Below, piece after piece: positions 47,561-60,418 of a stretch of DNA of 64,000 nucleotides (the stretch's first letter is position 1; each line of letters starts with the position of its first letter). Below the pieces are notes generated by a model that was given only the letters and a program-made list of their open reading frames with translations, had not been told where the DNA came from and ran no database searches. This stretch comes from Gymnopus androsaceus JB14. Its lineage: Eukaryota > Basidiomycota > Agaricomycetes > Agaricales > Omphalotaceae. The position numbers were made by a program, and so were the translations under genes. Location of the stretch: positions 784,636-848,635 of the forward strand of contig ML769387.1 of assembly GCA_009733575.1 (NCBI GenBank), in the 5' to 3' direction.

Positions 47561-49901
47561 ATGAAGCTTATTGAAAAAATAGCTTGTTACAACTCCTCTC
47601 ATCCATTCTACACTTTTGAATTCTTCCCTCCTCGGACAGATCAAGTGCTTCGCCCCTTGTAACATCCAATTCGAACACAATTGACTTCTTATGGTTTCAG
47701 GGATTCGAAAATCTTTTGCCTCGGATCGTGAGGTTGTCAAACCTCAATCCACTCGCGATTAGCGTGACTTGGGGTGCAGGAGGAAATACAAAAGACTCTA
47801 GTTTGAATCTAGCAGAGCTTACACAATCAGAGTACCATTTGGATACGATTTTGCATCTAACATGTACCAATATGGAGAAAGGAATGGTGGACGATGCGCT
47901 ACGAGTAAGTTCTCTTGATTGGTTCCTTTCAAGTTTCCTAATTTGCATCATTAGGCCGCCAAAGAGCGCGGGATCCAGAACATACTTGCACTTCGTGGAG
48001 GTATGTTGATATCGATCGTATGACCCGGAACTCAAGCCTCATCCCTTCCCAGACCCACCAAGAGGAAAGGAAGAATGGATTCCCATTGATCCAAGATTTC
48101 AACATGCCCTCGATCTAGTAACATACATCCGATCCCATCCAGAATTCTCTTCCTATTTCTGTATCGGTGTCGCGGTACGCCTGAACTGCTACTGTCATAA
48201 ACATGCTTGCTGAATTCATCCATCACCAGCATACCCTGAGGGTCATCCAGATCATCTAGTTGATGAGGAGGCTGAGATGGAGATGCTCAAAAGAGAAAGT
48301 CGACGCAGGAGCTGATTTTATCATCACCCAGCTTTTCTATGACGAAGATCAGTTTATTTCCTGGATTAGGAAGGTCCGAGAGAAAGGTGGGCAATCGCTT
48401 TAAAAGCTATACTTTTACTCATCTATACTCAGGGATAACTATCCCCATAATGCCCGGAATTATGCCGATTCAAACCTATCAGTCTTTTGTTCGACTGACG
48501 AAACTCACTGGCACGAAAGTGCCTGCAGAAGTTATGTCTAATATTGACGCTACCAAAGTACGTGCCACTAAATTCTAACATTCAGTGAGCTGAACCCTGT
48601 ACAGCACGACGACCAGGTCATCAAGAATTATGGAGTTGAACTGACTGTGAAAATGATCCGTCGTATAACTAGAGAAACTGACATCGCAGGAGTTCATTTC
48701 TGTACTCTCAACCTTGAAAAGAGCGTTCAGCGGGTACTAGAGTCTCTTCAATGGACTGGTTCTTCGACGCAACTGGCACCTAACAAGCTTATCGAGGTGA
48801 GCATTGTAAAAATCAAGTGCGATGTAACCTCTTGACCTTTTTTGTTCTTAAAGGAACCTGCGTTCAAGGGTCCTGCTTCTGGAACCATGACACCAACTAC
48901 TGCTTCCAACACTGCTACGCTTGCTCTCGCCAACATCAACATTCTACCAACGCAGACAGAGGCCGGTAGTGGAGAGCTTAACAAGGCCGATTCGTGGGAT
49001 GACTTTCCCAACGGTCGATGGGGTGACTTTAAGAGTCCGGCTTATGGCGCTCAAGGTCCATGGGGTAACAATGGATTCCATCGTCAGTCCTCCTACCTTT
49101 CAAACGCTCCTCCGTAATTTTCTTATGATAATTCCACAGAACCCTGGAACCCTTTCAGAGTGGGGAAATCCACAAACACTGGACGACCTTACGGCCATGT
49201 TCCTCAAATATCTTCATTCTGAGATCAGCACTACTCCGTTTTCCTCTGATCCGATTTTTGAAGAATCAAAGCTCATTCTCACCCACCTTCAAAAGCTCAC
49301 GGAACGGGGATGGTGGACCGTTGGTTCTCAGCCTGCTGTAGACGGCGTAGAATCCTCGGATCCGGTAGTCGGCTGGGGACCAACCAACGGTTATGTCTTT
49401 CAAAAGTCTTTTGTCGAATTCTTCTGTTCCGAGAAGGACTTGAAAGCAATTGAAAACAAGGTAGGGGAGAAGGGGGAGGGTTGGGTACATTATTACGCCG
49501 CAAACTCCAAGGTTTTTGGCTTTCATCTATGCTTCCGAATGATACTGATTGGATGCTTTAGGGAGACTGTATAAGCAATGTACCTGAAGATGGCAGGAAT
49601 GCTGTGACTTGGGGAGTGTTCTCAGGGCAAGAACTTATTCAAACGACGATCATAGAACGTCAATCGTTTTTAGCTTGGAAGGTACGCTTTGGTATATCCC
49701 CTATCTGACTGTTTTAACCCGAATGAATGTTTACAGGAGGAAGCATTTGGAATCTGGGCAGACTGGGCTTCTTTCTATCGACCCGACTCGCCAGAACGAA
49801 AACTACTTGAACGAGTACATGATGAGCTTTGGCTAGTGAGCGTTATTCACCATGATTTCAAGGGTGTGGAAGCACTGTGGACGTTCTTAATTGACGAGTA
49901 G
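47561..49901 (+). CDS. MET13: Methylenetetrahydrofolate reductase, one apparent frameshift
   Basis: It reduces 5,10-methylene-THF to 5-methyl-THF for methionine synthesis. It starts MKLIEKIACYNSSHPFYTFE. The FAD TIM-barrel blocks follow: FFPPRTDQ with GFENL, VTWGAGGNT, HLTCTNM, ILALRGDPPRGK, AYPEGHPDH, DFIITQLFYD and PIMPGIMPI. The C-terminal regulatory half is present, with RGWWTVGSQPAVDG, VGWGPTNGYVFQK, NAVTWGVFSGQE and LVSVIHHDFK. The acceptor at 49157-49158 gives GFHQWGNPQTLDD in frame. The only break is at the four-A run 48289-48292; three As would restore MLKEKVDAGADF. Which of the two yeast paralogues (MET12 or MET13) it matches better was not tested. Confidence 0.94.
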
Positions 49902-50035
49902 CTAGTAGAAGTAGACGAATGTAACGTACTTTGAAGTCCAGGCGCTCAATCTGTTTACCAATCAAGCGCCCATGATCACATTGGTTACGGTTCCACTTCC
50001 AGCACATTCGGATTCCACCTCATTCTTTTGTTAGA

Positions 50036-50951
<916 letters not shown>

Positions 50952-51387
50952 AACACGGTTGCATCTTATTTAATGCCAGTGTACTCGATGTTATTTCACT
51001 ATATGACACATTTTACACATGACGACTATGATCGACCTATGTTCAGCTTGGGAATCACTTGAATTTGTTCAATCGGCGTAGAAGAAGAAGAAGCCCTTCC
51101 ACTTCGACTTGAAGAATCTAGCTGTCTTGTTATCAGACGTGCGTGGCAATCGCTGTCAGTAATTAATACCCCAATACCCCAATATATGGTCATGAGATAG
51201 CGCGGTACGAGTCATTTGCGCCTTCTCCACCATGAGTAGTGGACTGCTTCTGCATATTGATGAATTGAGGTCCGATACACGGAAAACCGAATACCGAGGA
51301 ATTGCAGGGGTCTACGTTACTTCGCGGCACCGCCAACCCGCTCTGGTATATATAAAACTCGATTTAACAGCAAGGCCATCAAACACA
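50952..51387. promoter_or_regulatory. Intergenic, promoter of the DUF1479 gene
   Basis: No coding exon is evident. The sequence TATATAAAA lies at about 51350-51358, roughly 30 bp before the start codon. Confidence 0.5.
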
Positions 51388-53139
51388 ATGTCTTCCGCCA
51401 ACGAGAATACCGAGCTTCTACTGAAACTCAAGCAAGAGATTGCGGCATCCTATCCTGACTTTCAAACAAATGTTACTAGGGCCTGGAAGGAAGTCATTGA
51501 AGAACTGGGACAGATTACGGAAAGCATCTCAGCTAAAGGCTCAGCGGTATGCAGTTGTCATTTACCATGGTATTGCTATCGCTAATCGATAAGGGTCATT
51601 CACATTTTAGTACATCCCTCAGATTAACTTCTCGGAGCTTCGAACTCTTCCGCCAGAGCGAGTGGACGAGATTCGTCGAATTGGATCAGTTGTTATTAAA
51701 GACGTGGTGGACGACGCAGAAGCCACAGCGTGGAAAGAGTCTCTCCAAGAATTCATCAAAGCAAATCCAGATGTCCCAGGCAAGTTTCTTCAAAAATGTT
51801 TTACGCAGAAGTCGACGCTATAACGTACCCTAGGCCTTCCTGCAAACGACAAACAGTTCTTTATGCTTTAGTACGTGGTTCGCTCCTCTGCCTCAACGAT
51901 ATCTAATCCTATCTCTCTTCGCAGCTGGACTAAGCCTCAAGTTGAAGCTCGCTCGCACCCAAATGTCTTGGCAGCGTCTGCATGGCTGAACAATCTCTAT
52001 CACGACTCGTCCGAAAAGAACATGGAGGGCGTTGATCTCTCGACTCCGCTGACTTATGCAGACCGGTTCCGTATCAGGCATCCAGGCCCAGAATGGACTT
52101 CCTTCCCGCCTCATGTAGACGGTATGTGTTTTTCTCTCGCTATATACTCGTACAGATTAATAAAATGCTATATGTAAGGTGGATCGATTGAACGCTGGCA
52201 AGATCCCGCCTTTAGGTCCTGCTTCAACGATATTCTTTCTGGCGACTGGCGAAAACATGATCCCTACGCTCTCAGTGGACGCTTCGAAGCTCGGTCTTCC
52301 CTGTATCAACGCGCTAACCAGGTTTGTGTCTTTGTATTGAAGGGAAGGGGCATTCTCAGATCATCCATGTGTAGGCATCCGTATTCAGAACCTTCCAAGG
52401 CTGGCTTGCCATGAGGTGCGTTTAACCAAAGCCTTTCATTTTGCTTACGCTTATACATTAACAGTGAGACTGCGCCTACCCAGGGAACCCTAAAAGTTTT
52501 CCCCGACGTGCTTGCATCCAACGCGTATCTCATCCTTCGACCATTCTTCCGACCTTTAGTTCCATTCGGCTCTGCTGAAATTCTTGATCCAAAGAACTGG
52601 GAGTATGGTGAGAGCCTTATATGTGTTCGATTGTCCTGAACGATATACTGACGCTATAGCGATACCCGTGCGTCAGATATCTCTTTCGCTGACTTTCCCG
52701 GAATCTATGCTAGTCCAGACGGTGGATTCACTGGACCAAGACCTACGATCGAGTTGCATCCACACATGATGCTCGACAAGACCATGATTTCCGTTCCTAA
52801 GGTCATGCCTGGAGATATGGTGTTCTGGCACTGCGATGTCGTTCATGCCGTGGAGGTAGAACATACCGGTCAAGGGGATTCGGCAGGTGGGTCAATATTT
52901 CAACGACGCCAATTTGAAGGGACTGATTTACCTTTTCGTCAGTGATGTATATTGGTGCAGTACCAACTACGCCTATAAACAAGATGTATGTTCAAATCCA
53001 GAAGGACTGTTTCCTGAAGAGCATCAACCCTCCCGACTACCCGAAGGGCTCTCAAGCTTTCTCTGGGATTGCTCGGAGGGCTGAGGATCTTCTTTCCCCA
53101 ATGGGTGTGCATGCTATGGGTCTGAGTGTTGCCGTGTAG
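51388..53139 (+). CDS. DUF1479 (YbiU-like) putative iron/2-oxoglutarate oxygenase fold protein
   Basis: It belongs to the DUF1479 family, to which E. coli YbiU belongs and whose reaction is unknown. From ATG 51388 the exons give [109 protein letters not shown] and [15 protein letters not shown]. The HVD of PPHVDGG and the distal His in CDVVHAVE could be the 2-His-1-carboxylate iron site of this fold; that is inference. All junctions I checked keep frame, including the last, which joins GDSA to [11 protein letters not shown]. No signal peptide, so probably cytosolic. Confidence 0.85.
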
Positions 53140-53400
53140 ACTAATTTCTTCGAGCTTTAATCATCGCTGTATTAATCCTTGTATAGACGTGAGAAGTTCT
53201 TAAGGACTTAGCGCGCACGCGCGAGTCTGGAGTCTGTCTGTAACACTGGACGACGATGCAAAGATTTCTGAGGTATGTAGTGTTTGGAGAAGGGAACTAT
53301 ATTTGGACGTTCGCCTCAGCGAACGTCCTTTCCGATAGGAAAAAAAGTCCAATTTGGGCCATGGGCCATACCGATTTCTCAGCGCAATTTCACTATCAGT

Positions 53401-54877
53401 ATGTCTTTCCATGACCTCCATCGTCTCACTGCATCACAGACTCTTAAGCTCCTGCGCGATGACCAGATCTCAGTGGAAGACTACGCCAAATCGCTCCTGC
53501 AGCGCGTCGAAGCTAGAGATGCACAGGTGCAGGCGTGGGCATATCTAGATCCTGAGCTAGTGCTCTCTCAAGCTCGAGAACTGGATAAGATACCCAAAGG
53601 AGCAACGGGGCCCATTGCATGGTATAGCAATCGGTGTGAAGGATATAATGTATACAAAAGGTAAGTAGGTGTGGCAGCAACTCGAATGTGAGTATTGAAC
53701 ACATGTTCTAGATATGCCAACGCAGCACAACTCGCTGATATATCAAGGAAGCATGGTACATGTCGACGCTAATGCAGTTATGACGCTACGAAACTTGGGA
53801 GCCTTGATATTCGGTAAGGACAGCTCCTTGAATCTCCCAAAGACAAATTTATTTGGTGTTATAGGGAAAACGACTACAACGGAATTCGCATCGACCACTG
53901 TAGGACCCAAGACTCGCAACCCGCACGATCTGACACGCACACCGGGAGGATCCTCATCTGGATCTGGAGCTGCCGTTGCAGATATGCAAGTACCCATCGC
54001 CCTCGGTACACAGACAGGCGGGAGTACCATCCGTCCTGGCTCTTTCAATGGGATCTTTGCCTTCAAGCCAACGTGGGGCGCAATATCTAGAGAAGGAGTT
54101 CGGATGTATTCAATAAACCTTGACACCATGGGTTTCTTTGCGCGAAGTATCGAGGATTTTCAGCTCATTGCGGATGTGTTTCGTCTTAGTGACGACGAGG
54201 CTCCGAAGCCCTTCACAGTACGAGGGGCAAAATTTGCAGTTGTGCAAGACGGAGGTTTGGCCCGAGGCTGGTCCTGGAACTTTGCATGCGATGGAAACGG
54301 CTGCGGACCTGCTGAGAGCGGCAGGAGCAGAAGTGGAGGAGCTGGAACTTCCCGAAGAGTTCAAGAGCATGAAGGATTTGCATTCGCGGATGAATCAAGG
54401 AGATGGACGAGCTGCATTCTTGGGTGAATATACGGCTGCAAAGGACCAAATGGATGATTTCCTAGTTGGTCAGGTCGAGAATGTGTCGAAAATGACGCGG
54501 AAAGAGTTGCTCGACGCACTAGACACTGTTGCATCGCTTCGACCGAAAATTGACAGCATTGCCGGTCAGTATGCGGCGATTTTGACGCCAAGCGTACCCG
54601 ATGAGGCACCTGAAGGGATAGAGAGTACAGGTTCAGCTGTATTCAACGCTATGTGGACGGTGAAGGCTGCGAAATTCGAAGAAGATCCTTCCTAACGCAC
54701 CAGTGAAATAGGCCTTGCATGTTCCAGTTATCAATATTCCTGGGTTTAAAGGCAGTAATGGACTTCCCATTGGTTTATCCTTGGTCGCTTCGAGATATTG
54801 GGACAGATATCTCTTGACATGTGAGCGAGGAAGTAGCAAAAGTTTTTCAAGAAGGCGGATGGCAATCCAAATTATAG
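53401..54877 (+). CDS. Amidase (amidase signature family), three apparent frameshifts
   Basis: Amidase-signature enzymes hydrolyse amides with a Ser-cisSer-Lys triad. The start at 53401 gives MSFHDLHRLTASQTLKLLRD. The catalytic Lys lies in IAIGVKDIMY. The signature region reads RTPGGSSSGSGAAVADMQVP and then LGTQTGGSTIRPGSFNGIFA, with both triad serines (GSSSGS and QTGGST). Further on come VWPEAGPGTLHAMETAADLL and HVPVINIPGFKGSNGLPIGL. Frame is lost by one extra base at three places: the four-G run 53607-53610, about 54225-54245, and about 54815-54822. An intron at about 54659-54709 joins MWT to ALHVPV. The restored stop is at 54875-54877. It could be a recent pseudogene, but conservation elsewhere favours sequence error. 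Confidence 0.88.
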
Positions 54878-55019
54878 TACCTGGGTCTATTTATGTATAT
54901 CGGTGATTATTGAGGGACTACTTACTGCTCGAATGTAATCGCGTATAGGAATGAAAGAAGGCGCTAATCTGGCGCTAATCTGAGCGATAACATCAAAGCC
55001 GCCTTTCCCGAACCACATC

Positions 55020-55692
55020 ATGGCTGACGATTTGTACGCTGTAGCTGGTGCATTCATGCTTTTATATCTCTGCCTGGCTCATGCTTACGCCAACTCAAGA
55101 TTTCTGCCTTATTCCGATGGGCACTGGTGAACCCTCTGTGCGCGATTTTGAACGTCTATATAACAATCTGGACCATATAACCTTGTATGCTAGGTCGCCG
55201 GATACATTGCAGAATGTCAACGGATTTTAGAAAAGTCAGGGCTTCAATATAAGGTATGGTACTGAGGTAGCTTCTGCTTTATATCTTTCTCTGATTCAAT
55301 TTTCTTTAGATGCAGTAGGTGTCATTCCAATCAATAGATTTGTCGTCTGATTAGCTTTTAGTGGATATGGAACTAATCTAGGTTCGTGTTAATCGGTACA
55401 AGCTGAGAGTCTCACTGACGCTTATACTCTCAACTTTTTCTCTTCACTGTTCGCGAACTAATACGCGAATAATCTTCTGTGCTTCCTCGAAATAGAAGGA
55501 CCGTGGTCCCAAGTCACCAAAGCCATCCACGATTGTCATGTTGCCGTTCATGGGCAAGGGGCTCCCAGAATCGCTACTGATATTAGGATTGGAACGCGCA
55601 CAGATAGAGAAATCACACCAGGAACTGGGAACGAAGGAAAGGTCAAACGAGTTGAGGATATCCTAGGAAAGTCAACTTTGACTGAAGCATAA
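55020..55692 (+). CDS. ECM15: Ecm15-like thiamine-binding UPF0045 protein (six exons, 5-nt microexon)
   Basis: Small UPF0045/MTH1187-YkoF-type protein; yeast Ecm15 and relatives bind thiamine-like ligands as ferredoxin-fold oligomers. It has no long open frame and was found by splicing. Exons are 55020-55047, 55100-55137, 55194-55253, 55310-55314, 55362-55381 and 55496-55692. They sum to 348 nt, 115 residues plus stop, with GT-AG at every intron. The protein contains FCLIPMGTGEPSVAGYIAEC, then SGLQYKMHGYGTNLEGPW, VTKAIHDCHVAVHGQGAPRI and DIRIGTRTD, which are the conserved family blocks in order. The 5-nt exon (ATGCA) supplies Met43 and part of His44 in the core KMHGYGT motif. It follows the amidase by 142 bp on the same strand. 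Confidence 0.88.
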
Positions 55693-56583
55693 TCAAACTT
55701 TGTATTTACAGAGTTTCACGAATTACACTTTTAATTCGATTCTTCGAAGAGCTTTCCACTCAAAACGAAATTTCGAGATACTTTCTTCATTCACCCTACT
55801 GGCACAGTTGAAGGATCTTGCTTTTCTATGCGATCCAGGTCCTGGGCATGGAAAGCCTGAGGTTGGAACGTCGCGCCTGTCCGTAGGAAACGCAGAACCT
55901 AGATGGAATATTGCAGAATATTGCAGAACTGGTGATAATCCTCAAGCTTTCTCAAGCGAGTGCCTTCTTTGCTCAACCCAGACCGAAGCACTAGCCAGAT
56001 CATGATGATACTCGACGTTACAGCATCTCCAAGGCGCTCGTTGAGCTTCAGACGCAGCTCTCCTCACAGTTCATTGAGGCCAATTGCGTTCATTGGATGT
56101 TCCTCAGGAACATTCAAAGCCGAGGCTTGACTCGACGTCTTTCATTGACACCGTTTTATAAATTATCACGATCGCTATCCAACTTCTCTGTCGGATGCTT
56201 GAGGTCCGGACTACGTCGAGCTTCTGGTAATTCCAACCTGTAGATCTGATTTTGTTTTGGGCTTGATAGTACATCGTGTTACGTTAAAAACCACACATCG
56301 ACCGTGTCGTCACGGGTCACGTCCTGGGCCCTGCATTCTAATAGTAATGGAGGACGCGTACGTATTCTCTATCTATAGAAAGTAGCTCAAATTTCCAAGA
56401 AACGTTCCGATGAGCTTCTTTGGAAGTGCAGATATCGATGTCGATAAAGGATGACACCGGCGGTTTTCATGGTCAAAACCAAGCACGGTCATTACTAATA
56501 TTATAACGGGACGCGTACGGTGGGTCGCCGAGTTGCTATAAAAGTTCATTATTATCTCCCACATCTTCATTCTCTACTCAAAT
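55693..56583. other. Intergenic, unrecognised open stretches
   Basis: A coding-like but unidentifiable run occurs at about 55700-56230, with stops in every frame. GAATATTGCA is repeated in tandem at about 55907-55926. The last 200 bp presumably hold the promoter of the aldo-keto reductase gene. Confidence 0.4.
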
Positions 56584-58141
56584 ATGTCGATCTGGAAACC
56601 TGCTCCTGAACCCCAAACCAAGCTTGGTGTATATCGAGTGCTTTCCCCTCGTGCCGGTGTGAGGGTGTCGCCAATATGTCTCGGGGCGATGAGCATTGGT
56701 GATCAATGGAAAGAGGTAATCTTTTTTGCTCTTCTCTAGCTCGATGTAAATCTGTAATTTTCGTTATCAGATGGGCGCCATGGACAAAGAGTCCAGCTTC
56801 AAGCTAATGGATGCCTACTATGACATGGGAGGCAACTTTATCGACACCGCCAACAACTAGTGTGTTGTTCTACCGCTGATTATCTTGCGTGTTCTTGTTC
56901 CTTATACATCTGCATCATCGATCTAGTCAGAACGAAAGCTCGGAGGAGTTTATCGGTGAATGGATGGAAAAGCGAGGAAACCGTGATCAGATAGTTGTTG
57001 CTACCAAGGTCAGCCTATCGGAATCGATCTCTCTCTGCCGCGTTTACATTCTAAAAACTCCTACAGTACACAACCAACTTCAAGCTCGGTAATACCTCCA
57101 TCAAGCAGCACGTCAACTACACCGGAAACAATGCGAAATCTCTGCACATTAGTGTCGAAGCAAGCTTGAAAAAGCTCCGCACTGACTACATCGATATCCT
57201 CTATCTACATTGGTGGGACTACGATACCAGCGTAGAGGAGGTCATGGATAGTTTGCATAACTTGGTCGCTTCAGGAAAGGTGATCTATTTGGTACGTTCG
57301 GGTTTATAGTCCTCAAGTATTCCAATCCTCAATTTGTCTGCTTCAGGGTGTTTCAGACACTCCTGCTTGGATTGTCGCTCAAGCCAACCAATACGCTAAA
57401 GACCACGGAAAGACTCCCTTTGTCGTCTATCAAGGAAAATGGAACATCATGGATCGCTCATTCGAGAGAGATATTATTCCTATGGCGCGTTCTTTGGGTT
57501 CGTGTTTTCTTATTGTCGCCGAACCATGGTCCTAACACATGCCTCTTCTCTTCTCTAGGTCTGGCTCTAGCACCTTGGGCAGTCTTGGCTGCTGGTAAAC
57601 TCCGTACAGATGCGGAAGAAGAACGACGTCGCGCTACTGGTGAAAACGGACGCGCGTTCTGGGGCAGCTGGGAACGAACTGAAGACGAAGTAAAGATGAG
57701 CCGTGCCTTGGAGAAGGTGACGAAGGATATCGGAGCTAAGAGTATCACAGCGGGTACGACTTTCTTCTCTTTTTCATCTGCTCAAGGTTTGTCAATCAAT
57801 GTCCTCTCGCAGTCGCTATTGCATACGTGATGCAGAAAACTCCCTACGTCTTCCCTATCATCGGTGGTCGTAAAATCGAAAATCTGGTCGAGAATCTCGA
57901 GGCGTTGAGTATCTCCCTCTCAGATGAGCAGATCAAGGAACTTGAGAGCGTTATACCATTTGATCCTGGGTTCCCGGTTACTATGATTGTAAGTCCAGGC
58001 TACTGGATGCCCTCGTTACCTCTTAGATTCGATTCAGCTACTGACATCTCAACCTAGGGTGATGGAACCGACTTCAACTTTTTGTTGGCAGCAGCAGCCA
58101 AAATGCAAAGAATGCCATACCCGAAGGCACTAAGGCCTTGA
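56584..58141 (+). CDS. Aryl-alcohol dehydrogenase-type aldo-keto reductase
   Basis: AAD-type AKRs reduce aromatic aldehydes with NADPH and are common in lignin-degrading fungi. From [20 protein letters not shown] the exons give [36 protein letters not shown] (catalytic Asp and Tyr), [13 protein letters not shown] (Lys), [17 protein letters not shown] (His), [18 protein letters not shown] and [18 protein letters not shown]. The C-terminal blocks are [54 protein letters not shown] and PFDPGFP. The Tyr codon is split by the intron starting after TA at 56861. Eight introns, all in frame. Closest family by memory is the AAD/norsolorinic-acid-reductase group. Confidence 0.92.
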
Positions 58142-59385
58142 TTCATCTTCAGAATGCAGAACCTTTGGAAGATGAATTCAACTTCACTTCTGTATTGTTC
58201 AGATTGTAAAATGTTTGGAAGAAAAATTCAACTTCAACCTTTGTAATGATAGATAGTCGAGACTACTGTGTATTTAGTTGCATAAACTGAAATCCGTAGT
58301 TTGCTTGTACAACAGTGTGAACCTGGGCAATTCTTCCTCCTGCCATGGAAAAGACTCGCGTGTGTGCTTCGAAATTTCGGAAATGCAGATGATGTGATGT
58401 TTTGGGCGGATTTGTATGCGATAAACAGCTTTGACCTTTAGGCGCTCAAGCGGCTAATATGGTACTCAAATAGTACTTCTGAAGGCCGAGCACCAAACAC
58501 ATATTTATACTCTCATTGTACTTCATGAAGAGAATGTCGCGAATGAATAAAACGAGGAAAATTCCGTTAAAAAGAATGATCGCCCACTCAAATCCAACAG
58601 TCAAGATTTGCAGACCAGAAGGTGAGAGATGAGCTCTCATCCGCTTTCTTCTTGTACCATCACTCCAAGTCACATCCCGAGCTTTAGTTGTTATGTTAGA
58701 CCCACACGAGCGCGAACGTTCTCCTGCATCATGCTCTCGATTTTTATATCAAAAGCTCGGACTACTGTCGCCTAGGACTGTTATTGTTAACATACAATGT
58801 CCTTGTCCTTATTAGCCGACTGACACCTTCTCAGTCAGATTTTTGCATGTGCCTGGAGTCTTTACTTTAGTATCTAGCCAGGAGGAAGCTGAAGGAGCTT
58901 ACGGTGTTGAGACTACTTACTGTTCACTGCCCTGTATGTATTTCTTCTAATGTACCGTTTTTTTGAATAGCTGCTCTTGGACTAAAACATCAATTAAGCA
59001 TTTGAAATCAAACTCGATTCGATATGAAAAGGTATGCACTGAATATGATGATAAAGATCCACGCCGCATGGCTTTTGCGATACAACACTTTGGCCGACGC
59101 CACGATCTATCACTTACGATGTGATAGAAGTAAAGTATGACTTCGATCCCAATGGGTTTCAACGACTTACAATGCTTTATATGCTCCCCATTAATCTGTT
59201 TTACGCCTATTTTCTCGATTCACAAGCCCTGCTTCATTATGAAGGCACTTTCCTTGAGTATGCTCGAAGGAATTGGATTTTAAAATCAGCCGCTGGAAGT
59301 ACTTATTATGAATCCTGAACATAACTACTGGGATAAAGGATAGATTCATTCTATATAGTGTCTATGTAAATAAAAAATGGAGAAC
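58142..59385. other. Intergenic, no supported gene
   Basis: A 75-codon minus-strand stretch (58446-58673) encodes one likely membrane helix (LTVGFEWAIILFNGIFLVLF) but has no family match or exon context. Confidence 0.4.
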
Positions 59386-59648
59386 CCACTGCACCTACAG
59401 GCTACCTCGGCTTTCTTCCTGTTACGCAGATGTCGTCCCTCGTCCACCGTACCGGTTTCCGCGGATGGTGGTCTCTAGAGGTGTACAACTCGAGTCTGCA
59501 TGTCAACAATGAGGAGTGCCCATGGAGCCATGCCCGCCGTGGTATTGAAGGGCTGAAGACTTTGTGGGAAGTCACCAAAGACGAAATCGCAAAGGAAGAG
59601 CTCAAGGCTGCGGCTGATTGGCCTGCTCGAGCATTAGCCAGCTTCTGA
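59386..59648 (+). pseudogene. C-terminal fragment of a sugar-phosphate isomerase/epimerase
   Basis: The reading frame GYLGFLPVTQMSSLVHRTGF, then RGWWSLEVYNSSL, then HARRGIEGLKTLWEV matches the end of xylose-isomerase-like TIM-barrel proteins common in fungi. The barrel's earlier strands are absent upstream, so only the last 80 or so residues remain. It could be the final exon of a gene with a diverged front part, but no such exons are visible in the preceding 1 kb. Confidence 0.6.
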
Positions 59649-60418
59649 CCCAACCAAACTTTGTGCATGTACATCATATTAGACGATGAATTTAGACAAT
59701 ACTTATTAGGTAGATTGCTTGATCAGTGTTAGCGAAATACTAGAAACAGTCGCGGTCGGGATGTTGAATGATATACCAAATGTCTTGCAGAGGGGGAGAC
59801 TGTGAAGCTTGAGATTTTGAAAGTTCAGCCCCACCGAATCCAACTCGAACCAGACCTCTGACCTTGCCTGATGAATCTCGTATTGCGCTAGCTTCTGTTA
59901 TGAGTCCTTCACATACAGCCTCATTTCGCTACTTTACGAAATTTCGTCTAGTCTACTAGAGGCGCGGACTAGGTCCTTGAGGGATTAGCGCCTATCCTTG
60001 CTCCTGCAGAACAATCCAAAATCGGCGCACGACTGGGATTGGGGGACGCATCCTCATCCCAGTTTTACATGAGGCCTGTTGTCATCACGCCCAAGCATGG
60101 CGTGAATATATGAATACAAGATTCCAAGTCTCAATAAAATTGCCTGAACGTGGATATACAGACCGACGATCGGAGAGTCTCAGTATGTAGATACATTGTC
60201 TATTGTGCTGTGCTGCCACTTGAACTTACTTTTATTCATGAGCACTATTGGGTTTGGAGCGTTACCTAATGAAGTTTTGAATGCTACTTTTGCCTGGCTT
60301 TTGCAGCTTACTTTTACAATACACTCTACCAATAACTTCCGGGTAATACGATTTTTACTGCTACTTGGTAAGATTTATCCCAAATTCATCCATTCCCCAC
60401 AAAATTTAAGCTGGTCCA
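59649..60418. other. Intergenic, no gene seen
   Basis: Holds the 3' flanks of the isomerase fragment and of the convergent dehydrogenase gene. Confidence 0.4.

Noticed and set aside
49083..49139. Intron in the folate reductase ending at 49139, implying a frameshift
   Set aside because: The acceptor 19 bp further on (49157-49158) gives the conserved GFHQWGNP sequence in frame, so no frameshift is needed.
58446..58673. Small membrane protein gene on the minus strand
   Set aside because: One hydrophobic stretch in a short frame with no recognisable family, start context or neighbouring exons.
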